From Streptomyces sp. D2-8 (GTDB taxonomy: Bacteria; Actinomycetota; Actinomycetes; Streptomycetales; Streptomycetaceae): a stretch of 64,000 nucleotides of DNA. The notes below the pieces were generated by a model, which did not search any database, was not told the origin of the DNA, and was given only the letters and a program-made list of their open reading frames with translations. Shown piece after piece: positions 58,696 to 64,000 of the stretch (positions are counted from its first letter, which is position 1; each line of letters starts with the position of its first letter). The position numbers and the translations under genes were made by a program. Where the stretch lies: positions 62,001 through 126,000 of the forward strand of contig NZ_JAAHBP010000026.1 of assembly GCF_023184515.1 (NCBI RefSeq). Reading direction: 5' to 3'.

Positions 58696-58848
58696 TTGTC
58701 CGATCTTGGTCCGGGGGTGTCCACGATCGTCCACGGCGAGCATGACACGCCTGCTCAAAGGCAGGAGTGGACGCCGGCAGACACCCACGGTGAGCCCCGG
58801 AAAACCAGTCGACTGAAACCAAGACTGAGACCACTCATTCCGGCTGTG

Positions 58849-59058
58849 TCACCCAAGCGCAAGCAGCGTCGCCCCGGCGCTCGCCAGCGCGGCGCACAGA
58901 CCCACCACCGCCGCAAACGCGGCAGATGCCCTCGTAAGTGCGGTTACGTAGGAGGCGCCCTCAGCCCTTGCCAGTACGGCGGTGACTGCGGCGATCAAGG
59001 TAGCGACTACGGCCACCAACGTGAATACGGCGAAGACGACGAGCATCCTGACGGTCAT
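58849..59058 (-). CDS. Small two-helix membrane protein divergent from the NTPase
   Basis: A 69-aa protein of two hydrophobic segments: LVVFAVFTLVAVVATLIAAV and FAAVVGLCAALASAGATLLA, joined by a short polar turn with ARAEGASYVTALTRA. No other motif is seen. It starts 94 bp from the NTPase start, in the opposite direction, so they share a promoter region. It could be the membrane-acting part of a system in which the NTPase is the sensor, but this is a guess from position. The ribosome-binding site is weak. Confidence 0.55.
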   Translation of the reverse strand: MTVRMLVVFAVFTLVAVVATLIAAVTAVLARAEGASYVTALTRASAAFAAVVGLCAALASAGATLLALG

Positions 59059-59151
59059 CGGCTACATGTCCCCTAGCTGCTTGAGTGGAGCGGACGGCTT
59101 CCGACATGACGGTCGGCGTTTGGCTGTGCGTCAGGGTTCAGCCGTACGAAG

Positions 59152-62100
59152 ATGAACACTCCTGAACACTCCGAGGGGGCAGGCTTGGTGGGTAACCAGA
59201 CTGATCTTTCAGCGAAGGAGCAGATTCGGCAGCAGCTCAACGACGCGAAGGCCCGCGGTCGCTGGACTGTCACGCGCCTCGCTCAGCGAGCTGAGCTGAG
59301 TCGAACGACTGTCAGCAACGCACTGAACGGCGGTCCCATCAGCGCTGAGACGCTGGCCTGCCTTGCCGGGCCGTTGCGTCTAGACGCCCAGCAGTTGCTT
59401 GAGCTGCTCAGGCAAGCGAACGCGGTCCCACCCGGTCAGCAAGGATCCCAACCACAAAGTCGCCTTCAGGGGGAAGCTGAGCCCAGCGACGAGGATAGGT
59501 GCGTACTTGGTCGCCCGATCAGCAAACTCGATCCGTGGGACCTGGAAGTGCACCGCGCTATTGATGTTGCAGGTGCGGAACATGCGTGGCCAGAGCTACC
59601 TGAGTATGCGAGACGTGAGCACGACGCTCGTCTGACGCAAGTTGTTGAAAGGGCCGCAGAAGGACAGAGTGATCTGCTGATGCTCGTGGGGCCTTCCTCC
59701 ACCGGTAAGACACGCGCCTGCTGGGAGGCGATTCAAGCCCTACCTGACACCTGGCATGTCTGGCACCCAATCGATCCTGATCGTCCAGAAGCGGCATTGC
59801 GGGACCTGGCGAATGTCGGCCCTCGTACGGTCGTCTGGCTGAACGAGTCGCAGCATTACCTCCTTTCCTCTCATGGCGAGGCGATCGCAGCCAAGCTCCG
59901 GTCACTACTTAGTGACACTTCGCGCGCTCCAGTTCTAGTGCTGGGCACAATCTGGCCCGAGTACCATGAGAGGCTCACGAGAGAGCCTGCCACTAGGGAT
60001 CAAGGCGACAGTCATTCACAAGCCCGCCATCTGCTGGCTGGCAGAGATTTGGTTGTTCCTAATCAATTCGATCGGTTGACTATTTCACGCCTCCGGCGGG
60101 GGTCCGACCCACGCTTGGTCGCAGCAGCAACTCACGCCGAGGACGGGATGATTACCCAGTACCTCGCTGGAGCGCCGGAGCTCCTTGCTAGATACCGCAG
60201 AGCGACGCCTGGCGCCAGAGCCATACTAGAAGCAGCAATGGATGCGCGCCGACTGGGACATCCACTTTCACTTCCATACTCCTTCCTCGCTGAAGCAGCC
60301 GAGGGGTATCTATCCGACACTGAATGGGACCTTCTTCCTGATAATTGGCTTGAACGGGCATTCGCCTTCCTTACGGAAATGGTCAAGGGAGCCAGGGGAG
60401 CCCTGACTCCGATTCGTAGGCCTCGCGGCGCGGGATCGTCAGTGAAGCCGGGGCCGAGTTACCGATTGGCCGACTATCTCGAACAACTAGGCCGAAGCAC
60501 TCGACATGATGCAGTACCTGGAGAGTTCTGGCTGGCAGCAGTGCGCCATTGCGAGAGCGAAAGGGCAGAGCCTCTGGCCGTAGCAGCTGCCAAGCACGGA
60601 CTCATGCAGATATCCTTCCTGTTGTCAATTAAAGCAGACACAGGTCCGGCGTTAGTTCATATCGCGAATGAGCTTGCATACGCAGGGAGACTCGATGAGG
60701 CGCTCCCGTGTTACTTGCGAGCAATTGAAAAGGGGGATACCTATCTGATTCCATTTGTCGCAGGAAGACTCAGGTCTGCCGGACGCCGCAAAGAAGCGAG
60801 GGATCTGCTCAAGCGGGCGACCATACCTCAGTTCATGGAGTCACTCACAGGCGTGGCCGATAAACTCGTGCTTCGGGGACGCTTGAACAGAGCTCTCACG
60901 CTGTACCAGCAGGCCGCAGACACTGGCAACTCGTTTGCCCTTCGGCTAGCAGCGAATAGGCTGGTGAGCCTCGGCCACCTCGATGAAGCTCTGGACTGGT
61001 ACGACAGGTGTGGTGACCCTACCGCCCTTCACATCGCCGCATATCGCCTAGGCCAGCAAGGCCGCTGGCCGGAGGCACTCACCTGGTACCAGAGGGCAGC
61101 CGAAGCAGGCAGTAAGAAGTCCCTACGGTCCGCTGCTAACCAGCTAGCGGAGGCGGGCCGTTTAGACGAGGCCCTCAACTGGTTCGAGCGAGCAGCTGCC
61201 ACTAATAAGGTGGCGGCCCTACGAGATGGCGCTGACGCGCTCGCCGAGACTGATCGCATCGATGAGGCCCTGCAATGGTACCGGCGGGCCCACCAAGCTG
61301 GAGATCCCTCGGCTCTTCGGGTTGCGGCAAATTATCTAGCGGGCAGGGGAAGGCTAGAAGAGGCACAAGATTGGTACGAAGAAGCTGTCGCGACAGGTGA
61401 CGAGTCTGCCCCACTCGAAGCAGCACACCGACTGGGCGTCAGAAGCGAAATTTGGGGGGCTCCAGAGCAGCTAAGCAAGACCCCAAAGGCCCGTTTTTGG
61501 CTTTCCCTCATTGCTGCACGCAAACTTTCCTCCCAAGACCACATCGAAGAATCGCTCGACTTCTACGAACAGGCAGCGGAACTAGGCCACTTACACGCCC
61601 TGACCGAGGCAGCTCAAATGCTCGCTAAGAGTGGGAGGGTCGACGAGGCGCTGGGTTGGTACGAACGCGCTGCCAGGGCCGGGAGCCTTATGGCGCTTCG
61701 AAGTGCCGGTCACGTGCTTGCGGAAGCTAACCGTCTACCAGAAGGCCTCGACTGGTTTGAACGCGCTTCTCGTTCCGGCGATACGGGCGCTGCGCAAGCG
61801 GCTGCTAATGAATTGGCCTCTGCCGGCGAGATGGACGAGGCGCTCTATTGGTATGAACGTGCCGCTTCCGCTGGAGACGATGAGTCGCTCTGCACCGCAG
61901 GACTACGCCTTGCTCGTGCAGGCCGCCTCAACGAGGCCGAGGAATGGATTGAGCGCGCACTCAATAAGAGCCATGTCCATGTGCTTGCATCAGTCTCTGA
62001 AGAATTCCTACATAGGGGTCGAATCGATCAGGCGTTGCGCTGGTTCAGACGCTCAGCCATGGCTGGGAACTGGGCGTCTACGCGGATCGCGGTTGAGGCG

Positions 62101-62280
62101 TTACGCACTAACGGGCTTGGAGTTGAAGCAGAGCGACTAGCCACGTACGGCTGGGATTTGCGAGGAGGCATCTCCGACGCCTGGGTTGCGGGTCCTCAAC
62201 TCGGTAAGAAGTATGGCATTCACACCTCGCATCTTGAGGAGCTGCCAGAACATGCGAAACTTGTCGCTGACGACGACTAG
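59152..62280 (+). CDS. HTH / P-loop NTPase / TPR-Sel1-type repeat protein (STAND-like)
   Basis: A 1042-aa protein. Residues 25-85 have an XRE-like helix-turn-helix, VTRLAQRAELSRTTVSNALN. An NTPase domain at about 150-420 holds the P-loop LLMLVGPSSTGKTRACWEA (GPSSTGKT, residues 180-187) and a Walker B-type TVVWLNESQHYLL near 230. From about residue 500 to 1010 come roughly 14 TPR/Sel1-like units of 35-36 residues, such as LDEALNWFERAAATNK and RIDEALQWYRRAHQAGD. There are no membrane segments. Architecture resembles signal-transduction ATPases that sense by repeats. At least four TTA codons (60652, 61162, 61591, 62101) and lower GC mark it as acquired and bldA dependent. Start ATG 59152; GTG 59188 is an alternative. 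Confidence 0.82.
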   Translation: MNTPEHSEGAGLVGNQTDLSAKEQIRQQLNDAKARGRWTVTRLAQRAELSRTTVSNALNGGPISAETLACLAGPLRLDAQQLLELLRQANAVPPGQQGSQPQSRLQGEAEPSDEDRCVLGRPISKLDPWDLEVHRAIDVAGAEHAWPELPEYARREHDARLTQVVERAAEGQSDLLMLVGPSSTGKTRACWEAIQALPDTWHVWHPIDPDRPEAALRDLANVGPRTVVWLNESQHYLLSSHGEAIAAKLRSLLSDTSRAPVLVLGTIWPEYHERLTREPATRDQGDSHSQARHLLAGRDLVVPNQFDRLTISRLRRGSDPRLVAAATHAEDGMITQYLAGAPELLARYRRATPGARAILEAAMDARRLGHPLSLPYSFLAEAAEGYLSDTEWDLLPDNWLERAFAFLTEMVKGARGALTPIRRPRGAGSSVKPGPSYRLADYLEQLGRSTRHDAVPGEFWLAAVRHCESERAEPLAVAAAKHGLMQISFLLSIKADTGPALVHIANELAYAGRLDEALPCYLRAIEKGDTYLIPFVAGRLRSAGRRKEARDLLKRATIPQFMESLTGVADKLVLRGRLNRALTLYQQAADTGNSFALRLAANRLVSLGHLDEALDWYDRCGDPTALHIAAYRLGQQGRWPEALTWYQRAAEAGSKKSLRSAANQLAEAGRLDEALNWFERAAATNKVAALRDGADALAETDRIDEALQWYRRAHQAGDPSALRVAANYLAGRGRLEEAQDWYEEAVATGDESAPLEAAHRLGVRSEIWGAPEQLSKTPKARFWLSLIAARKLSSQDHIEESLDFYEQAAELGHLHALTEAAQMLAKSGRVDEALGWYERAARAGSLMALRSAGHVLAEANRLPEGLDWFERASRSGDTGAAQAAANELASAGEMDEALYWYERAASAGDDESLCTAGLRLARAGRLNEAEEWIERALNKSHVHVLASVSEEFLHRGRIDQALRWFRRSAMAGNWASTRIAVEALRTNGLGVEAERLATYGWDLRGGISDAWVAGPQLGKKYGIHTSHLEELPEHAKLVADDD

Positions 62281-62297
62281 GTCAGGAGGGAGACTTC

Positions 62298-62759
62298 GTG
62301 TCGCAGCAGGCCAGCCCTCGGGGGACCTTCCGGAAGATCGCAGACGCGGTGAGGGCCCGTATCGAGGCGGACCCGGACATGACAGAGCTTCCGTCTGCTG
62401 CTGAACTCATGCGTGACTACAGGATTTCGCGCGGAGTAGCTCTCCGTGCGTTCGCCGTCCTCCAACAAGACGGCATCGCCCAGCCGACGCCAGGCGGACG
62501 GTGGTGTGTCGTGCGCGCTGGCGAGCGAACTGAACGACGCCCGCTAGAGGACCGTATTGCGGACATAGTCACGGATGAAGGCCTAGAAGTAGGGGCAGCT
62601 TTCCCCAGTGCGAGTGTTCTAGCTACGCGTTTCGGGGTGTCTCGACCGACCGTGACCAAGGCTCTCGACAGGTTGGAGGCCCTCGGTGTGCTCGCGAACG
62701 GAGGGCAGGGCAAGGTGCGGACTGTCCGCGCTGCACCTACGCGAAAGGAGCGTTCGTAG
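62298..62759 (+). CDS. Regulator with two tandem GntR-type winged-helix domains
   Basis: A 153-aa protein made of two winged helices and nothing else. Copy 1: FRKIADAVRARIEADPDM, LMRDYRISRGVALRAFAVLQ. Copy 2: LEDRIADIVTDEGLEVGAAF, LATRFGVSRPTVTKALDRLE. Usual GntR proteins have one such domain plus an effector domain; here a second reader replaces it, so the monomer could bind a full palindrome. GTG 62298 has a strong GGAGGGAGA six to eight bases upstream and starts 17 bp after the NTPase stop. KorSA of the pSAM2 element is also GntR type. Confidence 0.8.
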   Translation: MSQQASPRGTFRKIADAVRARIEADPDMTELPSAAELMRDYRISRGVALRAFAVLQQDGIAQPTPGGRWCVVRAGERTERRPLEDRIADIVTDEGLEVGAAFPSASVLATRFGVSRPTVTKALDRLEALGVLANGGQGKVRTVRAAPTRKERS

Positions 62760-62760
62760 C

Positions 62761-63327
62761 TTGCCGAAGTTGACTGGGTGGGCCTATCCCCTGGCCGAGT
62801 CCTTGCTTGCCGAGCCGCTGCCACGGCGGTGGAATCACTGCCTCGGTGTCGCAGAGAGGGCCCGCACGATCGCGCTCGTTCTCGACCAGGACGCCGATCT
62901 GCTGGAGGCCGCCGCGGTCCTGCACGACATCGGCTACGCGCCGGACCTGGCCAAGACGGGCTTTCACCCGCTGGACGGGGCTCGCTACCTCCGGGACGTG
63001 GCCGGCGCCGACGAACGGGTCATCAATCTGGTCGCCCACCACTCCTGCGCCTGGATGGAGGCGGAGGCGCGCGGCATGCGCGAGGAGTTGGAGGGCGAGT
63101 TCCCTCGCGAGCAAGCGCACCTGAATGACGCGCTCTGCTACTGCGACATGAACACCACGCCGGACGGCACGTCCACGAACCCGATCGACCGGATCAACGA
63201 GATCGCCGGTCGGTACGGGCCGGACAGTTTGATCGGGCAATTCATCCGCCGTGCCGAACCGGAGATCCTGGCCTGTACGTCCCGCGTGCTCGAACGGGTC
63301 GCCGCGGCCAAGCGTCAGCCGATGTAG
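62761..63327 (+). CDS. HD-domain phosphohydrolase
   Basis: A 188-aa HD hydrolase. Metal ligands are in RWNHCLGVAERA (H), EAAAVLHDIGYAPDL (HD), and HLNDALCYCDMN (D); LVAHHSCAWMEAEARG fits a bimetal HD site. The order H...HD...HH...D matches metal-dependent HD phosphohydrolases. The substrate, perhaps a nucleotide, is unknown. The TTG start at 62761 has AAAGGAG about ten bases upstream and is only one base after the GntR stop, so translation is coupled to the regulator. Confidence 0.82.
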   Translation: MPKLTGWAYPLAESLLAEPLPRRWNHCLGVAERARTIALVLDQDADLLEAAAVLHDIGYAPDLAKTGFHPLDGARYLRDVAGADERVINLVAHHSCAWMEAEARGMREELEGEFPREQAHLNDALCYCDMNTTPDGTSTNPIDRINEIAGRYGPDSLIGQFIRRAEPEILACTSRVLERVAAAKRQPM

Positions 63328-63788
63328 GGAGTCGAGCGCGCCCGGTCCATGGCGTGCTCGATCCGGAGCCGCATCGTGGGGTGTACGTCCAACGTCGTCA
63401 GGTCCGCCGGGTCGACCCAGCGGACCTGCGTCGTCTCGTTGCTCGTACGCAGTTCGCCGCCGACCGGCCGCGCGCGGAAGCAGATGCTGAACTGCTGGCG
63501 CACCTCGCCGTCGTCGTACTGCATCACGTGACCGGGGTCGGTGTAGAGCCCGGACACGTTGACGACCTCCGCCTTGATCCCGGTCTCTTCCCAGACTTCG
63601 CGCACGACGGTATCGCTGATCGACTCCCCTACGTCGTGACCGCCGCCGGGCAGTGCCCAGCGTCCGTTGTCGGAGCGCTGAATCATCAGCACCTGTCCCG
63701 CGTCGTTCTGCACGAACGCGACGACGGACGGCACCACCGAGTTGGCCGGCGGGGCGTCGGGGTCGTGCAGGTAGTCGATACGTCCCAT
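63315..63788 (-). CDS. Nudix hydrolase
   Basis: A 157-aa Nudix protein. The Nudix box is GHDVGESISDTVVREVWEET (GX5EX7REVXEE) near residue 50, preceded by NGRWALPGG. The usual reaction is hydrolysis of a nucleoside diphosphate linked to another group. It overlaps the HD gene's 3' end by 13 bp, convergently. In pSAM2 the immunity factor Pif carries a Nudix motif, so a role within an integrated element is possible. Start ATG 63788; it follows the XRE-like gene closely. Confidence 0.88.
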   Translation of the reverse strand: MGRIDYLHDPDAPPANSVVPSVVAFVQNDAGQVLMIQRSDNGRWALPGGGHDVGESISDTVVREVWEETGIKAEVVNVSGLYTDPGHVMQYDDGEVRQQFSICFRARPVGGELRTSNETTQVRWVDPADLTTLDVHPTMRLRIEHAMDRARSTPYIG

Positions 63789-63791
63789 GGC

Positions 63792-64000
63792 TCAGGCTCC
63801 CGTGATGCTCGCTATGTCCTGCTCGGTGATCGGGCGGGCGTTGTCCCACGTGTGCTCGATGCTATTCGCGTATGTGTCGAACATGCCGCCGCCCGGTAGA
63901 CGGCGCAGATGGAGGACGGGCGCCATGAAGGCGCCGATGCCGTAGACGTGAGGGTTCACCAGCATCTCGTCGTCGGCTCGGTAGATCGAGTTGTAGAGCG
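63792..64000 (-). CDS. C-terminal part of a DUF5919/XRE-type regulator (truncated by window edge)
   Basis: The minus frame gives 68 residues to the stop at 63792: LYNSIYRADDEMLVNPHVYG, APVLHLRRLPGGGMFDTYAN, SIEHTWDNARPI, ending ITGA. RADDEMLVNPHVYG and LHLRR-PGGxMFDTY are typical of the C-terminal domain of DUF5919 proteins, which usually carry an N-terminal XRE helix-turn-helix. The stop is 3 bp from the Nudix start, so they form one operon. The start is outside the window. Confidence 0.65.
   Translation of the reverse strand, partial: LYNSIYRADDEMLVNPHVYGIGAFMAPVLHLRRLPGGGMFDTYANSIEHTWDNARPITEQDIASITGA

Noticed and set aside
58654..58727. Complete tRNA-Thr gene
   Set aside because: The left anticodon stem, D-arm and 5' acceptor are missing; upstream bases do not pair.
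58372..58788. 138-aa minus frame as a complete gene
   Set aside because: It runs through the terminator and tRNA fragment; only a short segment looks protein-like, reported as a weak remnant.

Overview
The window is chromosomal DNA from a high-GC actinomycete, almost certainly a Streptomyces. The supporting signs are third-position GC bias, GTG and TTG starts, many apparently leaderless promoters, the futalosine menaquinone genes, a lone groEL with CIRCE, a SARP regulator, DasR-type dre sites, a BldD box in front of a CdgB-like diguanylate cyclase, and XRE/DUF397 pairs. From memory the core gene order resembles the S. coelicolor SCO433x to SCO426x segment; this was not checked by search.

Layout. 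1-9.3 kb: DUF3027 protein (partial), MFS transporter, DUF2771 lipoprotein, mqnB-mqnD, a cold-shock-domain protein, a HAD phosphatase, a membrane protein and an XPB-associated protein. 9.3-14.3 kb: a chimeric ORF made of a UPF0114 head and an IS21 istB fragment, XPB helicase, a small ORF and a HelD-type helicase. 14.3-23.7 kb: SDR oxidoreductase, SARP regulator, cutC with a dre-like site, mycothiol-dependent-type enzymes, a 221-bp MITE-like element, and murR-murQ with a twin operator. 23.8-29.7 kb: a glycerophosphotransferase-like glycopolymer enzyme, then an XRE/DUF397/HTH/Uma2 accessory cluster. 29.7-37 kb: carboxylesterase, old yellow enzyme, groEL2 with CIRCE, cspA, and a thrC-sulfur-carrier pair behind a SAM-I riboswitch. 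37.3-40.6 kb: gpgS-otsA-otsB, compatible-solute synthesis. 40.7-45.6 kb: sugar-binding lipoprotein diverging from nagK-nagA and a PfkB kinase, with two dre sites between. 45.6-50.7 kb: CBM-type membrane protein, cdgB-like cyclase with BldD and Crp sites, flavin reductase, a GNAT remnant, arfB and terD. 50.8-58.3 kb: M1 peptidase lipoprotein, pentapeptide protein, FAD oxidoreductase, a SoxR-box-controlled quinone oxidoreductase, a DHA2 exporter and an antibiotic-kinase-like protein.

The last 5.4 kb look acquired. A 42-nt 3' fragment of a tRNA-Thr(TGT) gene, with its terminator, marks an attachment site at about 58.65 kb. To its right the GC content falls and TTA codons appear. This part carries a 1042-aa HTH/P-loop NTPase/TPR protein with a divergent two-helix membrane protein, then a regulator built of two GntR-type winged helices and an HD phosphohydrolase in tight operon order, followed by a convergent Nudix hydrolase and the end of a probable XRE/DUF5919 regulator. 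This is the best candidate for an undescribed system; the island continues beyond the window.

Shared themes are amino-sugar and cell-wall recycling (murR-murQ, nagK-nagA, dre sites), stress protection (groEL2, cold shock, trehalose and glucosylglycerate, terD, SoxR), and small repeats that have invaded intergenic DNA and in one case the nagA coding start.
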